Assembly: GCF_005860805.1 (NCBI RefSeq)
Contig: NZ_VCEJ01000004.1
Location: 806,001 to 870,000 of the forward strand
Source of the DNA: Dyadobacter luticola
GTDB lineage: Bacteria; Bacteroidota; Bacteroidia; Cytophagales; Spirosomataceae
Length of the DNA: 64,000 nucleotides
Direction: 5' to 3'
Part shown: positions 16,759-25,957 of the stretch, piece after piece
How positions within the stretch are numbered: the stretch's first letter is position 1
Layout of the letters: each line of letters starts with the position of its first letter
Position numbers and translations under genes: made by a program
Notes under the pieces: model-generated
The model's database searches: none
Seen by the model: only the letters and a program-made list of their open reading frames with translations
What the model was told of the DNA's origin: nothing

Positions 16759-18672
16759 TTAAAGGTAACCTTCGGCCTGCAAATGAAAAAGCTCGGCGTA
16801 TTTCCCGTCGTGGATCAAAAGCTCTTCGTGCGAGCCGTACTCTAACATGCGCCCTTTTTCCAGAAATAAAATCCGGTCGGCCATTCTTACGGTCGAGAAG
16901 CGGTGGGAGATCAGTACCGCCATTTTTCCTTCAATCAGGCTTGAAAAACGTTTGAAAACTTCATGCTCCGCGCGGGCATCGAGGGCCGAGGTAGGTTCAT
17001 CGAGCACTACGATCTGCGCATTCCGCATGTAAGCCCGCGCCAGCGCAATTTTCTGCCACTGCCCGCCCGACAGCTCGGTTCCGTCCTTGAATCTTTTACC
17101 CAAAACCTGATCGAATTGATTAGGCAATGTTGAAATGACCTCGTGCGCCATGCTCATATCGGCCGCATTTGCGATCGCGGTTTTGTCCGCAATGTTCGCA
17201 ATGTCACCTACCGCAATGTTGTCCGAAACGCTCATTTCGTACCGGATATAGTCCTGGAAAATGATACCAATGTTGGCACGCAGATCGGCCAGCTGGTAAT
17301 CCTGAATGTCGGTCCCGTCGATAAGAATGCGGCCTTCGGTTGGTTTGTAAAGTGAAGCCAGGAGCTTGACCAATGTTGTTTTCCCCGCACCATTTTCTCC
17401 GACAAGCGCGAGTTTTTCTCCGGGTTTGATGGAAAACGAAAGATTGCGAAGCGCCCAAAAATCATTCTCAGGATATTTAAAACCGACATTTTCGAAGGTG
17501 ATGCCTTTTGTAATCGGTTTATTAACAACTTTTCCGGTTTCGTTGGCAGATATAGTAGGTTGTATTTCAAAAAAATCAAACAGATCCTGTAAATACAAAG
17601 CCGCCTCCGCAATCCCTGAAAACCGGCTCATGATACCCTGCAACATCCCGTGCATTCGTTGAAAAGACCCCGATAAAAATGTCATGGTACCAATGGTGAT
17701 GACACCGGATAATGTTTGAAAAAGCACAAAAACATAAGCCCCATAATATGCCAGCGTACCGATTGCCGACAGCAAATATCCCCAGCCAGCGCGGCTGATC
17801 GCTATCTTTTTGTTGGCGTCGAAATATTCGTCGGAAAGAGATTTGAAGCGATCGGCGAGATAATTTTCCAAGCCAAATACCTTCACTTCTTTGGCAGTTT
17901 CGGCACTGGAACCGAGGTATCTCAGATAATCCAGCTCGCGCCGCTCGGGCGTCCAGCTTCTCGTAAGTGAGTAGCTTCTCTCGTTAAAATGCGTTTCACC
18001 GATAAATGACGGGATTACGGCGATGATCAAAATCAATATCAGCCAGGGATTGAAAAGCACCAAACCTGCACCGAGAGATAGCAGGGTCAGAATGTCCTGC
18101 ATTTGCGCCAAAGTCTGCGAAAGCAAAACAGTCCGGCCCGATGTCTGCCGCCTCGCTCTTTCGAGTTTATCGTAAAAAATGGGATTTTCGAACTGGTATA
18201 AATCGAGCCGGGCTGCTTGGTGAACAAGGTCCACGGACGTTTTATTGGCGACCAGGTCACCGAGCAGGCTATCAAATAAGTTAATGCAGCGGTTCAGCAA
18301 GTCCGAGACAATTGTCAGCCCCAGCTCCGACCCGACCAGCATCCAGAGATATTGTTGCGAGCTGGTCTGATGGTTCATCAGCCGGATCACCTCGTCGATG
18401 ATTTCTTTGCCAATATATAAAACAAGGAGCGGCAGGCCCGATTTGAGCAGCCGGAAAAACACGTTGCTGAGGGTCAGCAGACGGTTGGTTTCCCATACCA
18501 GTTTGAAAAACCGGGGCAGGTTTTGTAATGCTGAAAATCGTTTTCTGAGGGAGGGCAAGGTTGCCGGATCTGGTTTTGCCGGCGGATTGGGTGGTCTTTT
18601 TCTCAACGATGAAATGTAAATGGTGAACACCTGAAAACCGCTGGAAGGTTTGAAAAAGTTCGGCTGTGGCAA
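16759..18672 (-). CDS. ABC exporter, fused permease and ATPase (MsbA-like half transporter)
   Basis: A protein of up to 637 residues. The N-terminal transmembrane domain, about residues 65-340, has six hydrophobic segments. It is followed by an ATPase domain with Walker A GENGAGKTTLVKLL, the signature LSGGQWQKIALARAY, Walker B IVVLDEPTSALD and the switch His in AVLISHRFSTVR. It works as a homodimer exporting a lipid, peptide or drug; the cargo is unknown. The start is uncertain: the TTG at 18672 would overlap the mazG ORF and its N-terminal 50 residues are Pro- and basic-rich and unlike the family. A TTG at 18606 is an alternative. It is divergent from mazG and convergent with the thioesterase. 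Confidence 0.9.
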   Translation of the reverse strand: MPQPNFFKPSSGFQVFTIYISSLRKRPPNPPAKPDPATLPSLRKRFSALQNLPRFFKLVWETNRLLTLSNVFFRLLKSGLPLLVLYIGKEIIDEVIRLMNHQTSSQQYLWMLVGSELGLTIVSDLLNRCINLFDSLLGDLVANKTSVDLVHQAARLDLYQFENPIFYDKLERARRQTSGRTVLLSQTLAQMQDILTLLSLGAGLVLFNPWLILILIIAVIPSFIGETHFNERSYSLTRSWTPERRELDYLRYLGSSAETAKEVKVFGLENYLADRFKSLSDEYFDANKKIAISRAGWGYLLSAIGTLAYYGAYVFVLFQTLSGVITIGTMTFLSGSFQRMHGMLQGIMSRFSGIAEAALYLQDLFDFFEIQPTISANETGKVVNKPITKGITFENVGFKYPENDFWALRNLSFSIKPGEKLALVGENGAGKTTLVKLLASLYKPTEGRILIDGTDIQDYQLADLRANIGIIFQDYIRYEMSVSDNIAVGDIANIADKTAIANAADMSMAHEVISTLPNQFDQVLGKRFKDGTELSGGQWQKIALARAYMRNAQIVVLDEPTSALDARAEHEVFKRFSSLIEGKMAVLISHRFSTVRMADRILFLEKGRMLEYGSHEELLIHDGKYAELFHLQAEGYL

Positions 18673-18721
18673 ATCGCGGCGGAATGCCCGTTTTTTGCCC
18701 GGCTTTTGGCGCCTGATTACT

Positions 18722-18729
18722 TATCTTTG
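18722..18729 (+). promoter_or_regulatory. -7 promoter element of mazG, four bases from its ATG
   Basis: TATCTTTG is an exact TAnnTTTG match ending at 18729, while the mazG ATG begins at 18734. Transcription initiating the usual few bases downstream would start at or inside the ATG, so the mRNA is predicted to be leaderless. Confidence 0.6.
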
Positions 18730-18733
18730 TTCT

Positions 18734-19561
18734 ATGGAAAAAAGTTTTGATTCGCTGCCCGACGATAGAAAAAGCCAGCTGATGGCGTTTGACCGCCTGC
18801 TTACCATCATGGACGAACTGCGCGAGCAATGTCCCTGGGACCGCAAGCAGACCATTCAAACTCTGCGACATCTGACGATTGAGGAGACTTATGAATTATC
18901 GGACGCGATCATGGAAAATGACCTGCCCGAGATCCGGAAGGAGTTGGGTGATCTGATGCTGCACATTGTTTTTTATGCCAAAATCGGATCCGAGCAGAAG
19001 GATAGTAATCAGTTCGATATCAAGGATGTTTTAAATGGAATCTGTGAAAAACTGATTTCCCGGCATCCGCATATTTACGGCGATTTTGTGGCTGATTCCG
19101 AGGAAGCGGTGAAGCAAAATTGGGAAAAACTGAAATTGAAAGAGGGGAACAAATCGGTGCTTTCTGGCGTCCCAGGTTCGCTGCCAGCATTGGTAAAAGC
19201 GATGCGGATCCAGGAAAAAGCGCGTGGGGTAGGGTTCGACTGGGACGAAAAACATCAGGTTTGGGAAAAAGTTGAAGAGGAATTGAAGGAGTTCAGACAA
19301 AATTTTGACATCGAATCTGAGGAAGTTATTGATAAAAATGAAGCTGAGGGAGAGTTTGGTGACTTACTGTTTTCGCTGGTCAACTATTCCCGGTTTGCGG
19401 ATATCAATCCTGAGACAGCCCTGGAACGGACAAATAAAAAATTCATCAAAAGATTCCAATATTTGGAAGAAGCATCCAAAGCCGACGGAAAGTCTTTGTC
19501 GGAAATGACACTGGCGGAGATGGATGAATATTGGAATGCAGCGAAGAAATTGGGGGTTTAA
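18734..19561 (+). CDS. mazG: Nucleoside triphosphate pyrophosphohydrolase MazG
   Basis: A 275-residue protein with two MazG all-alpha NTP-PPase domains. The first has CPWDRKQTIQTLRHLTIEET with the E-x2-E metal-binding helix (EETYELSDAI) and DLMLHIVFYAKI. The second repeats GVGFDWDEKHQVWEKVEEE and FGDLLFSLVNYSRF. It hydrolyses non-canonical or excess NTPs to NMP and pyrophosphate. The frame is open to 18650, but the segment before 18734 contains the promoter element and encodes Arg/Gly-rich sequence unlike the family, so the ATG at 18734 is chosen. It is followed after 16 bases by the thiamine pyrophosphokinase gene. Confidence 0.95.
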   Translation: MEKSFDSLPDDRKSQLMAFDRLLTIMDELREQCPWDRKQTIQTLRHLTIEETYELSDAIMENDLPEIRKELGDLMLHIVFYAKIGSEQKDSNQFDIKDVLNGICEKLISRHPHIYGDFVADSEEAVKQNWEKLKLKEGNKSVLSGVPGSLPALVKAMRIQEKARGVGFDWDEKHQVWEKVEEELKEFRQNFDIESEEVIDKNEAEGEFGDLLFSLVNYSRFADINPETALERTNKKFIKRFQYLEEASKADGKSLSEMTLAEMDEYWNAAKKLGV

Positions 19562-19577
19562 AAGTAAATTGTAATTC

Positions 19578-20243
19578 ATGTCCTCGCACCATATCGTAAA
19601 GGAAAAGCAGGAGCCTGCGCTGATTATCGCCAATGGCGAGGCTTGTAGTGAAGAACTTCTGGGGCAACTGCTGGAATGGAGTCCGTACATTGTGGTACTG
19701 GATCACGCCATTTACAGGGTGCTGGAATTAGGCATCAAGATTGACGCCTGGCTGGGAGATTTCGATCAGCAGCATGATTTTGAGGCAATTCGCGACCGCC
19801 AGCATCCGCTTGAAATCGTCAATACACCCGATCAGGAAAAGACAGATCTTGAAAAAGGGATTGATTTTTTGATCGAAAAAGGTTTTCCTGCCGCAAACAT
19901 TGTTTGGGCAACCGGCCGTCGCCAGGATCATGCGATCACCAATGTTACCAATCTGGTGCGCTACAAGGATCAGATCAAACTGGTCATGTTTGATGATTAT
20001 TCGAAGATATTTCCGCTGGCGGGCACATTCGAAAAATGGTATGTAGCCGGTACACCAATTTCACTGATACCCGTCGGCGTCGTGGAAGGTATCGAAACCA
20101 GCGGGTTGAAGTACAATTTAAATGATGAAATCCTGACGATGGGTCACCGCACCGGCAACAGTAATGAAGCCGAGAAGGATGGTATCGTCAGGATTTCGGC
20201 CAAAAAAGGCGATATGCTGATTATGGAATGCTGGGATCTATGA
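19578..20243 (+). CDS. Thiamine pyrophosphokinase (thiamine diphosphokinase)
   Basis: A 221-residue protein with the family arrangement of two beta-rich domains. Motifs: ALIIANGEACSEELLGQLL at the N-terminus, IVVLDHAIYRVLELGIKIDA with WLGDFDQ (the GDFDS-type Mg/ATP motif, here ending in Gln), then TPDQEKTDLEKGIDFLIEKG, whose Asp and Lys are the catalytic D-x-T-D-x-x-K region, and GATGRRQDH-like ATGRRQDHAITNV. The enzyme transfers pyrophosphate from ATP to thiamine to make the cofactor TPP. It is probably cotranscribed with mazG. Its stop codon overlaps the stop of the convergent M1 peptidase gene (CTATGA). Confidence 0.92.
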   Translation: MSSHHIVKEKQEPALIIANGEACSEELLGQLLEWSPYIVVLDHAIYRVLELGIKIDAWLGDFDQQHDFEAIRDRQHPLEIVNTPDQEKTDLEKGIDFLIEKGFPAANIVWATGRRQDHAITNVTNLVRYKDQIKLVMFDDYSKIFPLAGTFEKWYVAGTPISLIPVGVVEGIETSGLKYNLNDEILTMGHRTGNSNEAEKDGIVRISAKKGDMLIMECWDL

Positions 20244-21878
20244 GGCGGGTTTCGCCTCCTTCGCCTCTACATAAAAATTCCGGTCGACGGTCAGCTTCTT
20301 TTCAGCTTTGGTTTTCACAGTTTTCCACTCGGTTGTAGGGTAGAGAAATTCTTCTTTGCCTTCGCCGATTTTTACTTTTACCGGCATATCAAAACCGTCC
20401 ACAACATTTGTCCAGCGGTATTGCAGGCCCTTTTTCTCAAAGGCATATTCCAGCACCGGTACCTTAATATCTCTTAAATACTGATCAAAAACCTTGGAAA
20501 GGTTCCGCCCCGCGTGTTCACTGATATAAGCCTCAATTTGCGAGCCTTCGACCGTTTTGTGATAAAAAGTCTTGTTCAGTCCGCGCAAGATCTGCCGCCA
20601 TTTTTCATCATCATTCACAATCTGCCGGATCGTGTGGAGCATATTACCGCCTTTGTAATACATATCCCGTGAGCCGGATTCATTCACGCCATACACCCCG
20701 ATAATCGGCACGTCATTCACAATGTTTGCACGCGTACCGATCACATAATCAGCGCCGGCCTGCTTCCCGAAGTAGTATTCCGTAAAAAGATTTTCGGAGT
20801 AATTGGTAAAACTTTCGTGCACCCACATATCGGCTACATCCTTATAGGTAATGTTGTTGGCAAACCATTCATGCCCGCTTTCGTGGACAATAATAAAGTC
20901 CCACTTCAAACCCCAGCCCGTTTTGGATAAATCCCGGCCAAGGTAACCCTGCTTGTAACCATTGCCATAAGTCACCGAACTCTGGTGTTCCATGCCGAGG
21001 TAAGGTACCTCCACCAGCTTGTAGCCATCCTCGTAAAAAGGATAGGGGCCAAACCAGTGTTCAAAAGCTTTCAGCATCATCGGCGCCTGCTTGAACTGTT
21101 CCTTCGCCTTTTCCAGGTTTTTCGGCAGCACATAGTAGCTCACCTGCAAATCGCCTTTTTCACCTTTGCATGTTTCTTTCCAACTCGTATAGTTGGCCAC
21201 ATTCATATTGACGCCATAATTGTTGATCGGATTTTGAACTACCCAGTTGAATGTGTGCGTGTTATCATTATTTTCTACCACCGACCGCAGGTTTCCGTTA
21301 GAAACATCCGTCATATTTTTTGGAACGGTAATGCTGATCTGCATGCTGTCCGGCTCATCGTACATGTGGTCTTTGCAAGGCCACCAGACGCTGGCACCCA
21401 ATCCCTGGCAGGAAGTAGCAATAATGGTGTTCCCCTCACCATCCGGAATCCATTGAATACCACCGTCCCAGGGCGGACGTTTCGCCAGTTTCGGTTTGCC
21501 GGAATAGAGAACTTCGATGCTTTCGGTTTTTCCAACTTCCTGTTTTTTCTTTAAATCAATAAAAAAGGCATTACCGTCCCGCTTGAATTCCAGCGACTCG
21601 CCGTCCTGTGTCACTTTTTCAATTTTCAGCGGCTCTTGCAAGTCGATCTGAATGCTTTGATAGGGTTGTAAAACCTTGTAAACCACTTGCGTGCTGCCAG
21701 TCAATGTGCTGTCCTGCGCATTCGGTTTTACATTCAAATGATAGTAAGTCAAATCCCACCAGGCGCGCTGGGGCGTGATCGAGCCGCGTAATGTATCGGC
21801 GTGGGTGAATTTTTTTGTTTGTGAAAAAGCTGAAAATGAGCCCACCAGCAGGACACTACAAAGAATAATACGCAACAT
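20238..21878 (-). CDS. Secreted M1-family metallopeptidase (aminopeptidase N-like)
   Basis: A 546-residue zinc peptidase with a cleavable signal peptide (MLRIILCSVLLVGSFSAFSQ). The active site HESGHEWF has its zinc ligands at residues 332 and 336, followed by the third ligand in WVHESFTNYSE. The upstream LGMEHQSSVTYGNGY corresponds to the family's GAMEN substrate loop, here LGMEH, and the N-terminal beta domain is typical. It removes N-terminal residues from peptides in the periplasm or at the surface. The frame is open 17 codons further upstream, but only the ATG at 21878 puts the signal peptide at the terminus. It lies downstream of the PUL but is separated from it by a terminator. Confidence 0.93.
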   Translation of the reverse strand: MLRIILCSVLLVGSFSAFSQTKKFTHADTLRGSITPQRAWWDLTYYHLNVKPNAQDSTLTGSTQVVYKVLQPYQSIQIDLQEPLKIEKVTQDGESLEFKRDGNAFFIDLKKKQEVGKTESIEVLYSGKPKLAKRPPWDGGIQWIPDGEGNTIIATSCQGLGASVWWPCKDHMYDEPDSMQISITVPKNMTDVSNGNLRSVVENNDNTHTFNWVVQNPINNYGVNMNVANYTSWKETCKGEKGDLQVSYYVLPKNLEKAKEQFKQAPMMLKAFEHWFGPYPFYEDGYKLVEVPYLGMEHQSSVTYGNGYKQGYLGRDLSKTGWGLKWDFIIVHESGHEWFANNITYKDVADMWVHESFTNYSENLFTEYYFGKQAGADYVIGTRANIVNDVPIIGVYGVNESGSRDMYYKGGNMLHTIRQIVNDDEKWRQILRGLNKTFYHKTVEGSQIEAYISEHAGRNLSKVFDQYLRDIKVPVLEYAFEKKGLQYRWTNVVDGFDMPVKVKIGEGKEEFLYPTTEWKTVKTKAEKKLTVDRNFYVEAKEAKPAS

Positions 21879-21957
21879 GAAAGTTGATCTGTTTTGTTTG
21901 TACTTTACTATTTCTCCCAAAATCATCATATCAAGGTACTATTATATTTGTTTATAA

Positions 21958-21992
21958 AACCGAAAGACCAGCTCCGCGCTGGTCTTTCGGTT
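21958..21992 (-). terminator. Strong hairpin terminator closing the 22-30 kb PUL operon
   Basis: A perfect 15-bp stem (AACCGAAAGACCAGC at 21958-21972 and its complement at 21978-21992) with a 5-base loop. On the minus strand it follows the stop of the glucoamylase-family gene by 20 bases and is followed by TTATAAACAAATATA, only weakly T-rich. It separates the PUL from the M1 peptidase gene. Confidence 0.75.
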
Positions 21993-22011
21993 AATTTCGG
22001 ACAAACAATGA

Positions 22012-23388
22012 TCAATTTTTGGCACTCACTTCCAACGCCGGACTTTCAAATCCCAGTTTTTTCAAACCTTTCTGCACGTCGGGATCTTTCATAAAAAGTC
22101 TCCAAATCAAGCCGGTGCGGTAGTTTTCAATCATGACAATAATCGGTCCCTGATCGATAGCCAGATGCGACTTTGCATACCAGTTCTGCGATTCATTAAA
22201 TGCATCCTTAAACCCATATTCCGACCAGATTTTGTCACCCAGATCATCATAAAAATGCCGGAGCGCTTTCATGGATTGCGCAGGCGTGTAAGGAAATGAG
22301 GATAATGCGGCGGTAGGGGTAATGGTACCAAAATCATTCGTGGGCGAATGTGCATTGTAACCATTGTAGGTATCGCTGGCCGTCAGTCCCCAGTTATTTT
22401 CACCATATCCTTTAAACTTCCCCGGATTTTCGACGCAATATTGATAGTTGATCAAAGTATGGTTCACATTCTGCTCCCAATAGTCGGCGTACTGGTCTTT
22501 CAGCTTGCGCGGATCGAGGCCCAGGAAGGAATAATGTGCGAAAAACAATGGTCCGCCATATTCAAATCCGAGCGGAAGTTTGATGCCATAATACTCTTTG
22601 CCATTTTTGAAATGGTCACTTTGCGCCCAGCATTTGTTGTAAACCTGCGCGGTGATCGGGTAGCGCGGCGCAGAGGCTGCCATGATATAAGTGATCAAAG
22701 TTTCATTGTAACCCCGAAGCTCAAAATTCATCGCCCAGCCATTATTTGGACTCCAATGCCAGTAAAGCTGGTTGGGGTTTCCGCGCGTGTACCAGTCCCA
22801 CTCCGCTTCCTCCCAAATCCACTGAATCCGGTTTCGTAATTCCCTTTCTAGATTCGAATCTGCATCAAAATATTGTCTGGCAGCCAGCAGTCCCTGAAAA
22901 AGAAAAGAAGATTCTACCAGGTCGCCGCCGTCATCTTTCCGGCCGAATGGAATGATCTTGCCCGTTTCGCCATTGAGCCAATGCGGGAAAATTCCGTGGT
23001 AATGATCTGCTTTGGATAAAAATTTAACCATTTTTAAAAGACGCGCAGCAACTGAATCCCGCGGCTGCCATTTCCGCTCCGCAGCTACGATCATCGCCAT
23101 AATCCCGAAGCCGGTACCGCCGGTAGTAACAACTTCATCCCCATATTCGTAAGCCACATTACTCCGCTCGCGCGACATGCCGCTGACCGGATGCCCGAAT
23201 TCCCAGAAGTACCGGAACGTTTGTTTTTGTACCAGTTCCAGTAGTGCGGTGTCGGATAAATTTTTAGGTCTTTCGGTTGCATTGAATGTGGCCGGCTTGG
23301 CAGCAACAGTCTTTTTTTTCTGTGCAAAAGCAAAATTCTGTGTGCAAAGAAATAGCAGTCCAAGAAGGTAATAGATGGATATCTTCAT
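22012..23388 (-). CDS. GH144-like glucoamylase-family enzyme (Glycoamylase domain), secreted
   Basis: A 458-residue protein with a signal peptide (MKISIYYLLGLLFLCTQNFAFAQ). The (alpha/alpha)6-barrel Glycoamylase domain (PF10091 type) spans about residues 45-445. Motifs: LVQKQTFRYFWEFGHPVSGM, GGTGFGIMAMIVAAERKW, YHGIFPHWLNGETG, YWHWSPNNGWAMNFELRGYN, GLTASDTYNGYNAHSP and IDQGPIIVMIENYRTG. This family holds the GH144 beta-1,2-glucanases described from Chitinophaga and Parabacteroides. It is predicted to cut beta-1,2-glucan oligomers in the periplasm. It is 18 bases downstream of a paralogous lipoprotein gene and is the last gene of the PUL. Confidence 0.88.
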   Translation of the reverse strand: MKISIYYLLGLLFLCTQNFAFAQKKKTVAAKPATFNATERPKNLSDTALLELVQKQTFRYFWEFGHPVSGMSRERSNVAYEYGDEVVTTGGTGFGIMAMIVAAERKWQPRDSVAARLLKMVKFLSKADHYHGIFPHWLNGETGKIIPFGRKDDGGDLVESSFLFQGLLAARQYFDADSNLERELRNRIQWIWEEAEWDWYTRGNPNQLYWHWSPNNGWAMNFELRGYNETLITYIMAASAPRYPITAQVYNKCWAQSDHFKNGKEYYGIKLPLGFEYGGPLFFAHYSFLGLDPRKLKDQYADYWEQNVNHTLINYQYCVENPGKFKGYGENNWGLTASDTYNGYNAHSPTNDFGTITPTAALSSFPYTPAQSMKALRHFYDDLGDKIWSEYGFKDAFNESQNWYAKSHLAIDQGPIIVMIENYRTGLIWRLFMKDPDVQKGLKKLGFESPALEVSAKN

Positions 23389-23406
23389 GATCGTGAGTTG
23401 ATTAGA

Positions 23407-25095
23407 TTAATTGAGCGCCCGGCCAGTCGTAGCTGTGCTGGTGAAGCCTAATTTTTTCAGGCCGGCCTTTACTTCGAGGTTGCTCATGAATAGTTTCCAG
23501 GGAGAGCCGGTGCGGTAATTTTCAACCATAATCACAATCGGTCCCTGGTCGATGGCGAGGTAAGAATCTGCAAACCAGAGTTCATTTAAAGAGAATGCGT
23601 CGTGAAAACCGTACTCGCCCCAGAGCTTGTCGCCCAGTTTGTAATAGAAAAATTTAAGCGCCCTCATCGATTCCGTCGGCGTGTACGGAAATGCGGATAA
23701 TGCGGCAGTCGGCGTGATCACACCCTTATCATTCGTAGGCGAATTGGCATTATAACCACTGGGAATGTCGCTGGCCGTCAGCCCCCAGCATTGATCGCTG
23801 TACCCATTAAATGACTGCGGATTGGCGATACAATAGTTATAGTTAATTAAAGAATGGTTTTTATTTTGGGTAAAATAATTGGCATAACTGTCTGATAAAC
23901 CCGTCGGATTTAAACCTAAGAACGAATACTGCGAAAAGAATAGCGGCCCGCCGTAAGGTTCTCCCAGCGGAAGTGTCAATCCATAATACGCCTTTCCGTT
24001 CTTGAAACTGGCATTTCCAGCCCAGCCATTATCATAAACCGATTTTGGAATTGAATGTGTTGGCGAGGAAGCTGCGAGCACATATGTGATCAGACATTCA
24101 TTCCAGCCGCGGATCTGGTGGTTCATATCCCAGTTAAAATTCGGGCTCCAATGCCAGTAAAGCACATCCTCATTATTTTTTCGAAACCAGTCCCATTCTA
24201 CGGCCTCCCAGATTTTGGTAATGTCAGACCGTAGAGCAGTTTCCGCTGCATCACCTGCATTAAAATACTGCCGGGCAGTCAGTAAACCCTGGATCAGATA
24301 CGCAGTTTCAACGAGATCGGCACCATTGTCCTTTTCACTGAAAGGCTGCACAGCACCGGTCGCGCCATTGAGCCAATGCGGAAAAGCGCCATGAAACTTT
24401 TGCGCTTTGTCTTTTAAAAAGCCGGTGATCAACTGAATGCGCTGCAAACCCTGCGCCCTGGTAATGAACTTCCGGTCGATGGCGATCGGGATGGTCATGA
24501 TGCCAAAGCCGCTGCCGCCGGTGGTCACAATGTCGCCGGAAGAATTCCGCTCCCGCGCCAATCCGCTCACCGGATGCCCAAAATCCCAGAAGTACTTGAA
24601 TGTCTGCTTTTGCAAAAGGGTCAGCAACTCATCATTGGATATTACCGGAAACTTGTTTGCAGAATCGAGTGCCGTCGTCAGATTTACTTTGACTTCACTT
24701 AGCAATGTGCCGTTGTTCTTGGATTTCAAGGCTTTTGTTGCGGAGACCGTGTAAGCTTGGAGATAATCGAGGTTGGATGTTGGTGTTACCAATACCGCAC
24801 TGTCACCACCTTCCAAAACTGCCGTAAATGGTACCGCTTTTCCATCTTTTGAATTAAAGCTGATACCATTTTGCAGCGAATTGCTATTCAGGGTGCTCGA
24901 AAATGCGAAGCGAATTTTAGGTCTCACATTCACATTTACGTAATCATATCCCGAGTAGCTGTCATTGACTTTCAGGCTGTTAAAACCGAAAGAGGAGGGA
25001 ATAACAGGATTGGTAGGCTCCGGGTCCTGTTTTGATTTGCAGGAAACCCCGAGCCATACGAGTAAGCCAATAAATAGCAGGTTTCTAAAAGGCAT
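23407..25095 (-). CDS. GH144-like lipoprotein with N-terminal Ig-like domain, probably surface endo-glucanase
   Basis: A 562-residue paralogue of the next gene with a type II signal peptide (lipobox LGVSC near residue 19). An Ig-like domain of Big_5 type follows, at about residues 35-145 (PKIRFAFSSTLNSNSLQNGI). The Glycoamylase domain then starts with LLQKQTFKYFWDFGHPVSGL and ends with IDQGPIVIMVENYRTGSPWK. The lipid anchor suggests an outer-membrane or surface enzyme that makes the first cuts, with the signal-peptide-only paralogue finishing oligosaccharides. Its ATG overlaps the stop of the LamG gene by one base (TAATG), so translation is coupled. Confidence 0.88.
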   Translation of the reverse strand: MPFRNLLFIGLLVWLGVSCKSKQDPEPTNPVIPSSFGFNSLKVNDSYSGYDYVNVNVRPKIRFAFSSTLNSNSLQNGISFNSKDGKAVPFTAVLEGGDSAVLVTPTSNLDYLQAYTVSATKALKSKNNGTLLSEVKVNLTTALDSANKFPVISNDELLTLLQKQTFKYFWDFGHPVSGLARERNSSGDIVTTGGSGFGIMTIPIAIDRKFITRAQGLQRIQLITGFLKDKAQKFHGAFPHWLNGATGAVQPFSEKDNGADLVETAYLIQGLLTARQYFNAGDAAETALRSDITKIWEAVEWDWFRKNNEDVLYWHWSPNFNWDMNHQIRGWNECLITYVLAASSPTHSIPKSVYDNGWAGNASFKNGKAYYGLTLPLGEPYGGPLFFSQYSFLGLNPTGLSDSYANYFTQNKNHSLINYNYCIANPQSFNGYSDQCWGLTASDIPSGYNANSPTNDKGVITPTAALSAFPYTPTESMRALKFFYYKLGDKLWGEYGFHDAFSLNELWFADSYLAIDQGPIVIMVENYRTGSPWKLFMSNLEVKAGLKKLGFTSTATTGRALN

Positions 25096-25937
25096 TATTT
25101 TCCCCTTGATTCCAGTTTGACGAGCGCGTCTACTTCATTGTCTTTCAATGCTACGTCATAAATACGCACTTCGTCCAGCAAGCCGGTCAGGTAACTTGCC
25201 CAATCCTGGGCAGTAGCGCCCGTGGTCAGGCTGGGTTTTGTTTGAAACTGCACCGTACCAAACACGATCTGCCCCGGATTTTTCCATTTCAGGTTTCCGA
25301 ACTTCGCCACAGTACTGGTAGCGGTTTTTGAACCATTGATATACAATGAAAAAGTGGACGAAGTTGCGTCGTAAGTCAGCGCAATGTGGTTCCAGGAGTT
25401 GTAAATGTTTACAATACCTTCTTTGGACACCCATGAATCGATCGAATCATTCTGAATATGGGCTTTGAAAATACCGTCGGTATTGGTGCCGCCATTTTCG
25501 AAGAACGTTTCAATGTTCCCCCAAAAGCCATCTTTTCTAGAAAGTCCGACGAGGCCAATGATACCGCCAGCCGAGGTAGTCGAAGGACTGTTGACCCAGT
25601 AAGCCAGCGTAAAGCTTTTCAATCCCAAAATAGCGGCAGTCGGGTTGAAAAGTACATAACCTTCTTTCGCACCTTTCATCGCCTGGCCTTTCAACCCGTT
25701 TGCGAAGGTGGTACCCGTGTTCACACCCGCTGTTTTAGACACAGCGTCCACATAGTCACCATCAAATGGAAAATGGGCGACAAGATTGGAAGAAGCGATT
25801 TCATTGGAAGCCGTAAAACCGCCGATGGACACGCTGGGCGCATAACTTTCAGGGTCAAACTTTTCATAGCAGGACGACATTCCCACCACCAGCAGCGCAG
25901 TGACCGCCCAAATGCATGTATTCTTTATAGCTTTCAT
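25095..25937 (-). CDS. LamG-domain lipoprotein of the PUL (surface glycan-binding candidate)
   Basis: A 280-residue lipoprotein (lipobox MSSC at about residues 20-23). The mature part from about residue 50 is a concanavalin-like LamG/laminin-G jelly roll: LVAHFPFDGDYVDAVSKTAG, SFTLAYWVNSPS, WNHIALTYDATSSTFSLYIN and the terminal LLDEVRIYDVALKDNEVDAL. Such proteins occupy the position of SusE/SusF-type surface glycan-binding proteins between SusD and the enzymes. No catalytic residues are evident. The gene starts 20 bases after the susD stop and is translationally coupled to the downstream enzyme gene. Confidence 0.88.
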   Translation of the reverse strand: MKAIKNTCIWAVTALLVVGMSSCYEKFDPESYAPSVSIGGFTASNEIASSNLVAHFPFDGDYVDAVSKTAGVNTGTTFANGLKGQAMKGAKEGYVLFNPTAAILGLKSFTLAYWVNSPSTTSAGGIIGLVGLSRKDGFWGNIETFFENGGTNTDGIFKAHIQNDSIDSWVSKEGIVNIYNSWNHIALTYDATSSTFSLYINGSKTATSTVAKFGNLKWKNPGQIVFGTVQFQTKPSLTTGATAQDWASYLTGLLDEVRIYDVALKDNEVDALVKLESRGK

Positions 25938-25957
25938 CGATAAGTCGTGGTTTACAA

